64,000 nucleotides of DNA from Ideonella sp. Its GTDB lineage: Bacteria; Pseudomonadota; Gammaproteobacteria; Burkholderiales; Burkholderiaceae_C. This document shows, in pieces, positions 16,779 to 26,055 of this stretch. How positions within the stretch are numbered: the first letter of the stretch is position 1; the number at the start of each line of letters is the position of its first letter. The notes beneath the pieces are model-generated. The model saw only the letters and a program-made list of their open reading frames with translations. It did no database searches and was not told where the DNA came from. The stretch is from the NCBI GenBank assembly GCA_015075545.1, contig JABTUC010000002.1:124001-188000 (forward strand). Direction: 5' to 3'. A program made the position numbers and the translations under genes.

Positions 16779-19700
16779 CTTGTGTCGAGACGAGCGGCTG
16801 ATCGGACAGCAGACGATCCATCACCGCGTCCAGCGAGATGGGTCGATGCTCGACCTGAGCGCAATGCGTCACCGTCGGATCCGCGAGGTCGCTGATCGAT
16901 CGCTGCGCTTGATCGCGTGAGGCGGCGTCCGCCTGCGGGTGCAGACTCACCATGCGCCAGACGCGTGCCGCCTCGACTGGATGTCCGACATGGAGCAGCC
17001 AGTCGCCGAATCGGACCGCCACGTCGAGTGCATGCTTGACGAGATCACGCTCGCGCGCGATGCGCCCGGCGGTGCGCAGCCGCTGGAGCGCCGCGGCGGA
17101 GTCGCCCCGCCGTAATGCCAAGCGCGCCAACTCCACTGCAGCGCCGATCTCGACGAAGACGCTTCCGATGCCGCGGTTGCTGTCGATCGAGCGCTGAAGA
17201 TGCCGTTCGGCGTCATCGAGCTGCCCCAGTTCGAGCAGCGCTTGGCCGAGAGTGCCGGCATGGATGGGTACGAAGAATTCGATGCGATGGCGTTCGCTCA
17301 GGCGCAAGCCTTCTTCGCTGCAATCCCGTGCCGACGACCAGTCGCGGCGAGCCAGATGCAGGCCTGCCAGGCACCCGAGGGTGCGGACCACGGAGGTGTG
17401 CCGGCCGCGTACTCGCTCCATGGACAGGGCCTGCCCGTAGTGGCCGATCGCCTCGTCGTAGCGACCTTCCAGCTTTGCGACGATACCGAGGTTGTTGAGC
17501 GCATTGGCGATTTCGTCGATCGCGCCTGCGGCGCGGCCGATGGCCAGCGCGCGCTCGAAGCACGGCTTGGCGTCGCTGCCGCGGCCCTGCGCGCAGTAGC
17601 ATCCCCCGGCGATGTTCAGGCAACCGTACAACGCGCGTCGGTTGCCGGATTGCTCGGCCATCTCCGCACCAGCCAGTGCGATCGCGAAGCCACTCTGATG
17701 CTCGCCCAGCAGATAGTGCAACTGCGATAGCGCGGCACGAACGTCGGCCCCCAGCGACTGTCGGTCATGCCCTGGAGGACCGGCATCGAGCGCGGACTGG
17801 AAGTGGCCAATCCCCTCGCCCTTGCGGCCCCGCACCTCGAAGTACCTTCGCCATGGCTCGGTCGATCGGGCCAGCGCCTCCGTGGACCCATGCACCACAG
17901 CGTGATGCCATGCTGCTCGGTAGTTGGCGTAGTCCGACTCGATGCTTTCGGCGAGCAGCCGAGGGTCGGTGCCGGCGCGGGCTGGCAGTTCCGCGAGGTA
18001 CTGCGCATAGTGCGCCGCGTGCCGCTGCGCGAGCTCGTCGGCACGCGCGCCGTCGCCGGCCAGCCGCTGCGCGGCGAACGCCGCCACCAGCGGGTGCAGC
18101 CCGAAGCGCCCGGCCTCGTCGACCGCCAGCAGGCTCTTGTCGACCAGCGACGACAGCAGCGGCAGCGCCACCTGCGCCACCGCCAGCGCCGCCGCGCGCG
18201 TGAAGCCGCCCTGGAACACCGCGAGCGCGGCCAGCGCCTCGCGCTCGCGCGGCGCCAGCAGGCTCCACGAGCGCTCGAGCACGGGCGCGCGCTGTCGTGC
18301 TGCCGGGCCGCGCCGGCGCTGCAGCGGCGGCGGGTCGCGCTCGAGCAGGTCGATCGAGCGGCGCAGGTCCTGCGCGATCTCCTCGGGCGGCAGCAGCCGC
18401 ACCCAGCCGGCGGCCAGCTCGATGGCCAGCGGCAGCCCGCCGACGGCTTGACGATGTCGATTACCGCGCCCAGGTGCCGCGCCAGCGAGAAGCTGCGCTG
18501 CGCTGCTGACGCACGCTGCTCGAACAGCCGCACGGCGTCGAACGCGCTGGCGGCGTCGAGGTCGCGGCTGTCCCTCGTCGGCACCGCCAGGCCCGCCAGC
18601 GGCAGCAGGTGTTCGCCGGCGTGGCCCAGTCGCACGCGCGAGGTGGTGAGCAGCCGCAGCGCCGGCGCGGCGGCCAGCAGCCGCTCGATCAGCCCGGGCA
18701 ACTGCGGCCAGGTGCTCGGCGTTGTCGAGCACGCACAGCACGCGCTGCGCGCCGAGCTGGCGGCCGATCTGTGCCACCGGGTCGCGCGCGTCGTCGATCG
18801 GCACGCCGAGTTGATCGGCGATGCGCGCCAGCACCGCGCCGGGCTGGCTGAGGTCTTGCAGCTCGACCCAGGCGCGCCGCTGGGAAGGCCTCGGCGCGCC
18901 GCCTGCAGCGCGCGCCGCGCCAGGGTGCTCTTGCCGACGCCGCCCGGGCCGACGAGGGTGATGCGCGCGCGCCGTCGCCTTCGAGCAGCCGCTTCCAGCT
19001 CGGCCAGCTCGCTGCGCCGGCCGACGAACGCCCAGCGGCTTCGCTGGCCGGCGCGCGCGCTCGGCGCGACGCGACCGCCGCCGACGGGGCCTCGCGCTCG
19101 AGCAGGTCGCGCAGGCGGTGCGGGGCTCGACGCCCAGGGCTTCGGCCAGGGCCTGCGCGTGCTCGCGGTAGAGCTGCCAGGCGCGCGCGGGGTGGCCCAG
19201 CTCGATGTGCGCGCGCAGTTGCGCTTCGAGCGCGTCTTCGTCGAGCGGGTCGACGCTGCGCAGGTGGCGCGCCAGCTCGATGCGCTGGTCGGCCGCCGCG
19301 CCGGCCAGTGCCTGCAGCGCGGCCTGGCGCCAGCGTGCGTCGAAGCGCTGGCGCTCGGCGGCCAGCCACTCGGCAAACGCAGGGTTGGCGTCGTCGTCGA
19401 GCCCTTCGAGCAGCGCGCCGCGGCGCAGCGCGACGGCCTGCGCGGGCTGCCCGGCATCGAGCTGCTGCTCGAAGGCGCGCAGGTCGGTGGCCACCTCCCA
19501 GCACAGGGCGTGGTCGCTGGCCTGCAGATCGCCGGCAAGATCGCGTGCCTTGAACACCACGTGGCGCAGGTTGCGCCGCGCCTCGGTGTTGCTGCGCTCG
19601 GGCCACAGCAGCGCGGCCAGGCGGTCGCGCGACACCCACTGCCCTGCTTGCACCGCCAGCAGCGCCAGCAGTTGAAAGCGCCGCTCCGGCGCGAAGGCCA

Positions 19701-19788
19701 CCGGCACCGCCGCGCCGACGAACTCGGGCCGCCCCAGCAGCAAGAGCCGCGGCACGATGGCAACAAACCCCCGTGGTCCGGACGTCAT
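16771..19788 (-). CDS. SARP-type regulator (HTH-BTAD, NB-ARC, TPR) with apparent frameshifts in the ATPase domain
   Basis: About 1005 codons from ATG 19788. The N-terminus is a winged-helix plus bacterial transcriptional activation domain (RFQLLALLAVQAGQWVSRDR; RRNLRHVVFKARDL; ALAEALGVEP), as in SARP/AfsR activators. The middle should be an NB-ARC/STAND ATPase and the C-terminus is TPR repeats (NALNNLGIVAKLEGRYDEAI). The middle is broken: the P-loop GPGGVGKSTLARRAL and FVGRRSELAEL lie in a second frame, LRDLLEREAP in a third, CVLDNAEHL back in the first, LLTTSRVRLGHAGEHLLPL again in the second, and AVGGLPLAIELAAGW in the first. At least five frame changes fall between about 19112 and 18448, mostly single-base losses. 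The one frame stays open but would lack a P-loop. It is either a decaying gene or a local sequencing/assembly fault. It is probably the activator of the operators at 14.3-14.65 kb. Confidence 0.75.
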   Translation of the reverse strand: MTSGPRGFVAIVPRLLLLGRPEFVGAAVPVAFAPERRFQLLALLAVQAGQWVSRDRLAALLWPERSNTEARRNLRHVVFKARDLAGDLQASDHALCWEVATDLRAFEQQLDAGQPAQAVALRRGALLEGLDDDANPAFAEWLAAERQRFDARWRQAALQALAGAAADQRIELARHLRSVDPLDEDALEAQLRAHIELGHPARAWQLYREHAQALAEALGVEPRTACATCSSARPRRRRSRRAERARRPAKPLGVRRPAQRAGRAGSGCSKATARAHHPRRPGRRRQEHPGAARAAGGAPRPSQRRAWVELQDLSQPGAVLARIADQLGVPIDDARDPVAQIGRQLGAQRVLCVLDNAEHLAAVARADRAAAGRRAGAAAAHHLARATGPRRRTPAAAGGPGGADEGQPRPRRRQRVRRRAAVRAACVSSAAQLLAGAAPGRGNRHRQAVGGLPLAIELAAGWVRLLPPEEIAQDLRRSIDLLERDPPPLQRRRGPAARQRAPVLERSWSLLAPREREALAALAVFQGGFTRAAALAVAQVALPLLSSLVDKSLLAVDEAGRFGLHPLVAAFAAQRLAGDGARADELAQRHAAHYAQYLAELPARAGTDPRLLAESIESDYANYRAAWHHAVVHGSTEALARSTEPWRRYFEVRGRKGEGIGHFQSALDAGPPGHDRQSLGADVRAALSQLHYLLGEHQSGFAIALAGAEMAEQSGNRRALYGCLNIAGGCYCAQGRGSDAKPCFERALAIGRAAGAIDEIANALNNLGIVAKLEGRYDEAIGHYGQALSMERVRGRHTSVVRTLGCLAGLHLARRDWSSARDCSEEGLRLSERHRIEFFVPIHAGTLGQALLELGQLDDAERHLQRSIDSNRGIGSVFVEIGAAVELARLALRRGDSAAALQRLRTAGRIARERDLVKHALDVAVRFGDWLLHVGHPVEAARVWRMVSLHPQADAASRDQAQRSISDLADPTVTHCAQVEHRPISLDAVMDRLLSDQPLVSTQGG

Positions 19789-19922
19789 CGCGCGCGCGGG
19801 CCACCTCGCCGACGATTCGGCATACCGAACCCCCCGTCGAACATGATGTCGTCGGGCTTGCGCGGTGCTTTGAGCACCGTCAAACCGCTCTCCGCCCGGC
19901 GCCCGGCGATCAGGGGGCTGCC

Positions 19923-19928
19923 TACAAT
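19923..19928 (+). promoter_or_regulatory. Putative -10 box for the FAD reductase gene
   Basis: TACAAT, 15 bases ahead of ATG 19944. No clear -35. It lies in the divergent gap with the SARP gene; a small hairpin (CGGTGC/GCACCG at 19863-19879) sits in the same gap. Confidence 0.4.
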
Positions 19929-19943
19929 GCGGCGCCTCCGGGT

Positions 19944-21221
19944 ATGGCACTCGACCCTGTGATGGCCGCGGCGTCTCTTCCCACCTCATGCGACGTGCTC
20001 GTCGTCGGCGCCGGCCCTGCGGGCAGCGCCTGCGCGCAGCTTCTGGCGCGTGCGGGCATGCACACCGTGTTGGTCGACGCACAGGCGTTCCCGCGCGACA
20101 AGGTGTGCGGCGACGGCCTGATCCCCGATGCCCATGCGGCGCTGCAGCGGCTGGGCGTGTACGACGAGGTGATGGCGCAGGCGCAGCGTGTGCGGCACGT
20201 GGCGTGCATCGGGCCACGCGGCGGCCGCATCGACGTGCCGGGCCGGCTCGCGGTGCTGCCGCGCCGGCGGCTCGACGACATCGTGTGCCGCGCCGCGCAA
20301 CGCGCGGGCGCGGCGTTTCATGCGCCGGCGCGCTTCGAGGCGCCGCTCGCCGAGGGCGAGCGCGTGGTGGGCGCGCGGCTGCGTGTGGGCGATGCCAGCC
20401 GCGAACTGCGCGCGCAGCAGGTGGTGCTGGCCACCGGCGCGGTGCCGCAGGCGCTGATCGCTGCCGGCGTGTGCGAGCGGCGCACGCCCAGCGCGGTGGC
20501 GCTGCGCGGCTACGTGAACAACCCGGCGATGCACGGACGAATCACCGAACTGGAGGTGGTGTGGCACAAGCGCCTGCGCACGGGCTACGGCTGGATCTTC
20601 CCGTGCGGCGACGGCGTCTTCAACATCGGTGTCGGCCTGATCCACAGCCATGCCAGGCAGACCGACGGCCGGCAAACGATGCAAGACGTCAACCTGCGAC
20701 AGATGTTCGCCACGTTCTGCGAGGTCTACGCCCCGGCGCGCGAGCTGATGCGCGGCGGCACGATGCAAGGCGACCTGAAGGGCGCGCCGCTGCGCTGCTC
20801 GCTCGACGGCGCGACGCTGGCGCGGCCTGGCCTGATGGTCACCGGCGAGGCCGCCGGCAGCACTTACGCCTTCACCGGCGAGGGCATCGGCAAGGCGATG
20901 GAGACCGGCATGCTCGCCGCGCGCGCGCTGATCGACGCGCGCGGCGCAGCGGCCAGCGGCACTGCCGTCGATGGCCCGCTGCTCGACGCCGCGCATGCGC
21001 CCTACCGCGCGGCGATCGCCGCGCTGAAGCCGCGCTTCGAGCTGTACGAGCGCGCCAACCGCGTCAACCGGCACCCGTGGCTGGCCGACTTGCTGATCTG
21101 GCGTGCGCAGCGCAGCGCGCGAATCCTGCGCCGCATGGAAGGCGTGCTCGAGGAGACCGGTAACCCGGGCAACCTGGTGAGCGTGCGCGGCATCGCGCGG
21201 CTGTTCCTGCCGATCCGCTGA
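19944..21221 (+). CDS. FAD-dependent oxidoreductase of the geranylgeranyl reductase family
   Basis: A 425-residue flavoprotein. The dinucleotide-binding motif DVLVVGAGPAGSACAQLLAR is at the N-terminus, followed by FPRDKVCGDGL, the signature of geranylgeranyl reductase-like and related flavin monooxygenase-fold enzymes. A second FAD contact reads GLMVTGEAAGSTYAFTGEGI. Such enzymes reduce isoprenoid double bonds or oxidise phenols. No bacteriochlorophyll, carotenoid or archaeal lipid gene is nearby, so the substrate is unknown. ATG 19944 is chosen because it follows the -10 box; ATG 19962 is an alternative. It stands alone, divergent from the SARP gene. Confidence 0.85.
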   Translation: MALDPVMAAASLPTSCDVLVVGAGPAGSACAQLLARAGMHTVLVDAQAFPRDKVCGDGLIPDAHAALQRLGVYDEVMAQAQRVRHVACIGPRGGRIDVPGRLAVLPRRRLDDIVCRAAQRAGAAFHAPARFEAPLAEGERVVGARLRVGDASRELRAQQVVLATGAVPQALIAAGVCERRTPSAVALRGYVNNPAMHGRITELEVVWHKRLRTGYGWIFPCGDGVFNIGVGLIHSHARQTDGRQTMQDVNLRQMFATFCEVYAPARELMRGGTMQGDLKGAPLRCSLDGATLARPGLMVTGEAAGSTYAFTGEGIGKAMETGMLAARALIDARGAAASGTAVDGPLLDAAHAPYRAAIAALKPRFELYERANRVNRHPWLADLLIWRAQRSARILRRMEGVLEETGNPGNLVSVRGIARLFLPIR

Positions 21222-21367
21222 CGCCCACGGCCGCGCGCCGGCGCCGTCCGCTGCCTCAGCGCACCCCGGCTGAGGGGGTGAGCGGGTTTGCACGAAGGTC
21301 GGGCGCGTCAGGGCCCGGCTAGCGCTCTGCCACACTGCGGCGCATTGCTGCCGCACGACGTGCCGCC

Positions 21368-23065
21368 ATGAGCGACCTGCCGGTTCCCCGCTTCGACACC
21401 TTCTACCGCCACGCCGAGCTGACGCGGCTGCTGCACGACTATGCCGACGCACGGCCCGAGCTGGTGCGCGTGGTGTCGATCGGCAAGAGCTACGAGGGGC
21501 GCGACATCTGGCTGGTGGTGCTGACGCGCACCGCCACCGGCGTCGACACCGACAAGCCGGCGTTCTGGTGCGACGGCAACATCCACGCCGGCGAGGTGAC
21601 GGCCAGCACCGCCTGCCTGTACTGGCTGCACCATCTGCTGCTGGGTTATGGCCGCGGCGATGTGCAGGCGGTGCAGTTGCTCGACACGCGCGTGGTCTAC
21701 CTGTGCCCACGGCTGAACCCCGACGGCGCCGAGCTGGCGCTGGCCGATCGGCCGCGCTTCATCCGCTCGTCGACGCGGCCGTACCCGTTCGACGAGCCGA
21801 CCATCGACGGCCTGACGATGGAAGACGTCGACGGCGACGGCCGCGTGCTGTTCATGCGCATCGCCGACCCGCACGGCGCGTGGAAGAGCCACCCGCAGGA
21901 GCCGCGGCTGATGATCCCGCGCGAGCCCGGCGAGTTCGGTGGCCGCTACTGGCGCGTGATGCCCGAGGGCACGCTGACGCACTTCGACGGCCTGCAGGTC
22001 AAGGTCAACCCCGACCGCGAGGGGCTCGACCTCAACCGCAACTTTCCGTCGTACTGGCGGCAGGAGTTCGAGCAGGCGGGCGCCGGGCCCTATCCGACCA
22101 GCGAGCCCGAGGTGCGCGCGATGGTCGACTTCATCGCTCGGCACCCCAACATCGGCGCGGGCGTCAGCTTCCACACGCACTCGGGCGTGATCCTGCGGCC
22201 GATGGGCACGCAGTCCGACGACGACATGACGCCCGAGGATCTGTGGATCTACAAGCGGCTGTCGGCGCTGGGCGAAAAGCTCACCGGCTACCCGACGGCC
22301 AGCATCTACGAAGACTTCCGCTACCACCCGAAGGAGATCATCACCGGCACGCAGGACTGGCTCTACGAGCACCTGGGGTCGCTGTTCTGGACGGTGGAGA
22401 TCTGGGCGCCCAACAAGGAAGCCGGCATCACCGACTACGACTGGATCCACTGGTACCGCGAGCATCCGCCCGAAGACGACCTCAAGCTGCTGCGCTGGAG
22501 CGACGCGCACTGCAACGGCCGCGCGCACGTCGACTGGTATCCGTTTCAGCATCCGCAGCTCGGCGCGGTCGAGCTCGGCGGCTGGGACCGTCTGAACTAC
22601 TGGCGCAACCCGCCGCCGCACCTGCGCGAGCGCGAAGTGGCGCGATTCCCGCAGTGGCTGCTGCAGCTGGCGCTGAGCCTGCCCAGGCTCGAAGTGCTGC
22701 GCACCGAGGTGCGCGCGCTCGGCCCCGACACCTGGCGCGTGCGTTTCGCGGTGGCCAACGCCGGCTACCTGCCGGCCTACGTCAGCGCGCGCGCGCTCGA
22801 GCGCAAGGTGGCGCGCGGCGTGGTGTTCGAACTGACGCTGCCCGACGGCTGCGAGCTGATCGGCGGCAAGCCGCGCATCGTCGGGCCGCAGCTCGCGGGC
22901 CACGCGACCAAGAGTTCGCTGCAGGCGTTTCTGCCCAACCGCGACATCACCGCCGACCGTGCGGTGGCCGAGTGGGTGGTGCGCGCACCGCGCGGCGCGC
23001 GACTGGCCATGAGCGCGCGCGCCGACCGCGCCGGCGCGGTGCACACTGAGGTCGAGCTGGACTGA
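21368..23065 (+). CDS. M14-family zinc carboxypeptidase
   Basis: A 565-residue metallopeptidase with the M14 zinc ligands: HAGE in CDGNIHAGEV (H and E) and the second histidine in FHTHSG. LDLNRNFPSYW carries the substrate-binding Asn-Arg pair, and the catalytic glutamate is probably in FWTVEIWAP. No signal peptide is visible, so it appears cytoplasmic, unlike many M14 enzymes. The C-terminal 130 or so residues form an extra domain (VRFAVANAGYLPAYVSARAL) of probable beta structure. It is monocistronic as far as can be seen, with a palindrome just after its stop. Confidence 0.88.
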   Translation: MSDLPVPRFDTFYRHAELTRLLHDYADARPELVRVVSIGKSYEGRDIWLVVLTRTATGVDTDKPAFWCDGNIHAGEVTASTACLYWLHHLLLGYGRGDVQAVQLLDTRVVYLCPRLNPDGAELALADRPRFIRSSTRPYPFDEPTIDGLTMEDVDGDGRVLFMRIADPHGAWKSHPQEPRLMIPREPGEFGGRYWRVMPEGTLTHFDGLQVKVNPDREGLDLNRNFPSYWRQEFEQAGAGPYPTSEPEVRAMVDFIARHPNIGAGVSFHTHSGVILRPMGTQSDDDMTPEDLWIYKRLSALGEKLTGYPTASIYEDFRYHPKEIITGTQDWLYEHLGSLFWTVEIWAPNKEAGITDYDWIHWYREHPPEDDLKLLRWSDAHCNGRAHVDWYPFQHPQLGAVELGGWDRLNYWRNPPPHLREREVARFPQWLLQLALSLPRLEVLRTEVRALGPDTWRVRFAVANAGYLPAYVSARALERKVARGVVFELTLPDGCELIGGKPRIVGPQLAGHATKSSLQAFLPNRDITADRAVAEWVVRAPRGARLAMSARADRAGAVHTEVELD

Positions 23066-23076
23066 TCGCCCCGGCG

Positions 23077-23092
23077 GCGGCCTGACGGCCGC
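23077..23092. repeat. 16-bp palindrome GCGGCCTGACGGCCGC, downstream of the carboxypeptidase
   Basis: Six-bp arms around TGAC. The identical 16-mer recurs at 39597-39612, again directly after a gene. It could be a terminator hairpin or a dispersed intergenic repeat. Confidence 0.5.
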
Positions 23093-23247
23093 AGAGTCAC
23101 GGCCGTGTCGGTTGCCGCGGTGGACTCGACAAGCGCTTGCCGCCACGCAGGTGCCGGCGCTCGCCGCGTGCGACGCCTTGCAACGCTTGCCGCGCACGAA
23201 CGCCGGTGCGCGGGCGACAATGCCGCCCCCACCTCGTGCCGCCCGCG

Positions 23248-23733
23248 ATGAACCTGACGATCAACGAGCGCAGCGTCGCGATCGACGATTCGCAGATCGA
23301 CCCGAGCATGCCGCTGCTGTGGCTGCTGCGCGACGTGCTGCAGATGACCGGCACCAAGTACGGCTGCGGCGTCGCCGCCTGCGGCGCCTGCACGGTGCAC
23401 GTCGATGGCGCTGCGGTGCGCTCGTGCGTGACACCGTTGTCGTCGCTGCAGGGCAAGAGCGTGCGCACGATCGAGGGCCTGGCCGGCGCGGGCGGCCCGC
23501 ATCCGCTGCAGCAGGCGTGGATCGAACACCAGGTGCCGCAGTGCGGCTACTGCCAGAGCGGCATGCTGATGGCCGCGGCGGCGCTGCTGGAGACGAACCG
23601 CGACCCCGGCGATGCCGACATCGACGCGGCGATCACCAACCTGTGCCGTTGCGGCAGCGTGCCGCGCGTGCGCGTGGCGGTCAAGGCGGCGGCGCGCCAG
23701 CTCGCGCGGCGGCGCGCCGCGGCGAATCGATGA
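23248..23733 (+). CDS. Isoquinoline 1-oxidoreductase-type [2Fe-2S] subunit
   Basis: A 161-residue electron-transfer subunit of a molybdenum hydroxylase. The plant-ferredoxin-type cluster is [15 protein letters not shown] with a further cysteine at SCVTP, and the second cluster is QCGYCQSGM plus NLCRCGS. There is no FAD subunit, as expected for the IorA/IorB class. ATG 23248 gives the canonical N-terminus; a GACAAT box lies about 25 bases upstream. It overlaps the large subunit by 4 bases. Electrons from substrate hydroxylation pass through it to a membrane or periplasmic acceptor. Confidence 0.92.
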   Translation: MNLTINERSVAIDDSQIDPSMPLLWLLRDVLQMTGTKYGCGVAACGACTVHVDGAAVRSCVTPLSSLQGKSVRTIEGLAGAGGPHPLQQAWIEHQVPQCGYCQSGMLMAAAALLETNRDPGDADIDAAITNLCRCGSVPRVRVAVKAAARQLARRRAAANR

Positions 23734-26021
23734 AGCGGCGCAGCCTGCTGCTGTCGGGCGCTGCGGTCGGCGGCGCGCTGCTGGTGGGTTGGAGCGTGCT
23801 GCCGCCGCGCAGCCGGCTCGGCCAGGCCGCGCTGTGGCCGCCGGCGGCCGGTGAGGTGGCGCTCAACGGCTGGATCAAGCTCACTCTCGACGGCACCGTG
23901 GTGCTGGCGTTGAACCGCAGCGAGATGGGGCAGGGCGTGCACACCGCGCTGTCGATGCTGGCGGCCGAGGAGCTCGACGTGCCGCTGGCGCGCGTGCGGC
24001 TGCAGCAGGCCGGCTACGACGCCATCTTCGGCAGCGCCGAGAGATTCGTCGGTTTCCTGCCGTTCGGCGCCGACGACCGCGAGCCGGGCCAGGAGTCGCT
24101 CGCCTTTCGCGGCGCACGCTGGGTCACGCTCAAGCTGGCGCGCGAGCTGGGCATCAGCATCACCGGCGGCTCGGCCAGCGTGGCCGACGCCTGGGGCCCG
24201 CTGCGCGCGGCGGCGGCCACCGCGCGCGCGCGGCTGCTCGGTGTGGCGTCGCTGCGCTGGAAGCTGCCGGTGGCCGAACTCGAGGTGCGCGACGGCGTCG
24301 TCAGCCACCCGTCGGGGCCGCGCGCGCACTACGGCGAACTGCTCGAGCAGGCCGCGCTGTCGCCGCCGGGCGACGTGACGCTGAAGCCGGCCGCGGCCTG
24401 GCGCGTGATCGGCCACCCGGCGCGCCGCGTCGATCTGGTCGACAAGTGCAACGGGCGCGCGGTATTCGGGCTCGACGTGCGGTTGCCGGGGCTACTGTTC
24501 GCCGACGTGCTGCACGCGCCGATGCTCGGCGGCTCGCCGGCCACCGTCGATGTCGACGCCGCGCTCGCGCTGCCCGGCGTCGAGCGCGTCGTGCGCCTGC
24601 CGCCGCTGGGCGGCGCGGGCGCGGCGGTCGCGGTGATCGGGCGCACCACCTGGCATGCGCGCAGCGCGGCGCGCCGGTTGCGCGTGCAGTGGCGCGATCC
24701 GCCGAGTGGCCTGCTCGACTCCAAGCGCATCGAGGCCGCGCTCGAAGCCGCAGCGCGCGACGCGGCCGCGCAGCGCAAGGGCTTCGCCTTCACCGACCGC
24801 GGCGACACCGAGGCCGCGCTGGCCGGCGCGCATCGGCGCGTCGAGGCGCTGTACCGCGCGCCGTACCTCGCGCACGCGACGATGGAGCCGATGAACTGCA
24901 CCGCGCGCGTGCAAGACGGTCGCGTCGAGGTGTGGGCGCCGACGCAGGTGCCCGGCCTGGCGCGCGACGCCGCGGCGCGCGTGGCCGGTGTCGCGCCCGA
25001 GGCGGTGACGCTGCACGTCACCTACCTCGGCGGCGGTTTCGGCAGGCGCCTCGAAGTGGACGCCGTCGCGCAGGCGGTGCGTGTGGCGCAGGAGACGGCG
25101 GGCCGGCCGGTGCAGCTCGCCTGGTCGCGCGAAGAGGATTTCACGCACGACTTCTACCGCCCGGCCGGCGCGGCGTTGCTGCGCGCCGGCCTCGACGCCG
25201 CCGGCGGCGTCACTGCACTGGACGTGCACAGCGCCGGCGATGCGCTCGAGCCGCGCTGGCTGGCGCGCGCGCTGCCCGCGCTGGCCGCGCCGGTCGACCT
25301 GCCGGACAAGACCACGGTCGAGGGGCTGTACGACCTGCCCTACGCGATCGCCAACCAGCGTATCGCACACGTGGCCACCAGGAGCGGCGTGCCGATCGGC
25401 AACTGGCGCTCGGTGGGCCACTCGCACAACGCGTTCTTCGAGGAGGCGTTCATCGACGAGCTGGCGCACGCGGCGCAGGTCGACGCGGTGAAGTTCCGCC
25501 TCGATCTGCTGAAGACCATGCCGCGCCACGCGGCGGTGCTGGCGCTGGCCGCGCAGAAGGCCGGCTGGGGCCGGCCGCCGCCGGCCGGCCGCGCGCGCGG
25601 CGTCTCGCTGCACGAGAGCTTCGGCACCATCGTCGCGCAGGTGGTCGAAGCGTCGCTCGGCGCCGACAGGCGGCCGCGCGTGCACCGCGTGGTGTGCGCG
25701 CTCGACTGCGGCGTGGTGGTGCACCCGCAGGGCGTGGCGCAGCAGGTGGAGTCGTCGGTGATGTTCGGCCTGGCCGCGGCGTTGTACGGGCGCATCGACA
25801 TCGAAGGCGGCATCGTCAAGCAGAAGAACTTCCCCGACTACCCGCTGCTCACGCTGGCGCAGACGCCGGCGATCGAAACCCACACCGTGGCCAGCGAGCG
25901 CGCGCCCAGCGGCATGGGCGAGCCGGCACTGCCGCCGGTGGCGCCGGCGTTGGCCAACGCATTGTTCGTGCTGACCGGCAGACGCCTGCGCGAGCTGCCG
26001 CTGGCACCGTTGCTGGCCTGA
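23730..26021 (+). CDS. Isoquinoline 1-oxidoreductase-type molybdopterin subunit
   Basis: A 763-residue catalytic subunit of the xanthine oxidase superfamily, binding molybdopterin cytosine dinucleotide. The N-terminus [20 protein letters not shown] is a twin-arginine signal, so the folded two-subunit enzyme is probably exported to the periplasm. Motifs include [27 protein letters not shown]-type (here [10 protein letters not shown]), [15 protein letters not shown] and the catalytic glutamate region [10 protein letters not shown] near the C-terminus. The substrate (N-heterocycle or aldehyde) cannot be told. No MobA-like maturation gene or cytochrome acceptor follows. Confidence 0.92.
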   Translation: MKRRSLLLSGAAVGGALLVGWSVLPPRSRLGQAALWPPAAGEVALNGWIKLTLDGTVVLALNRSEMGQGVHTALSMLAAEELDVPLARVRLQQAGYDAIFGSAERFVGFLPFGADDREPGQESLAFRGARWVTLKLARELGISITGGSASVADAWGPLRAAAATARARLLGVASLRWKLPVAELEVRDGVVSHPSGPRAHYGELLEQAALSPPGDVTLKPAAAWRVIGHPARRVDLVDKCNGRAVFGLDVRLPGLLFADVLHAPMLGGSPATVDVDAALALPGVERVVRLPPLGGAGAAVAVIGRTTWHARSAARRLRVQWRDPPSGLLDSKRIEAALEAAARDAAAQRKGFAFTDRGDTEAALAGAHRRVEALYRAPYLAHATMEPMNCTARVQDGRVEVWAPTQVPGLARDAAARVAGVAPEAVTLHVTYLGGGFGRRLEVDAVAQAVRVAQETAGRPVQLAWSREEDFTHDFYRPAGAALLRAGLDAAGGVTALDVHSAGDALEPRWLARALPALAAPVDLPDKTTVEGLYDLPYAIANQRIAHVATRSGVPIGNWRSVGHSHNAFFEEAFIDELAHAAQVDAVKFRLDLLKTMPRHAAVLALAAQKAGWGRPPPAGRARGVSLHESFGTIVAQVVEASLGADRRPRVHRVVCALDCGVVVHPQGVAQQVESSVMFGLAAALYGRIDIEGGIVKQKNFPDYPLLTLAQTPAIETHTVASERAPSGMGEPALPPVAPALANALFVLTGRRLRELPLAPLLA

Positions 26022-26055
26022 CGGAGCGCGCCGCCGCGCGGCAACGCAGCGCCGC

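Noticed and set aside
16415-16864. Minus-strand frame antisense to the Ser/Thr-rich protein
   Set aside because: No ribosome binding site, no recognisable domain, and it overlaps the terminator region and the end of the SARP gene.
19789-20217. Upstream extension of the SARP reading frame
   Set aside because: The extra 143 residues are low-complexity and overlap the start of the divergent flavoprotein gene; the winged-helix domain begins only after ATG 19788.
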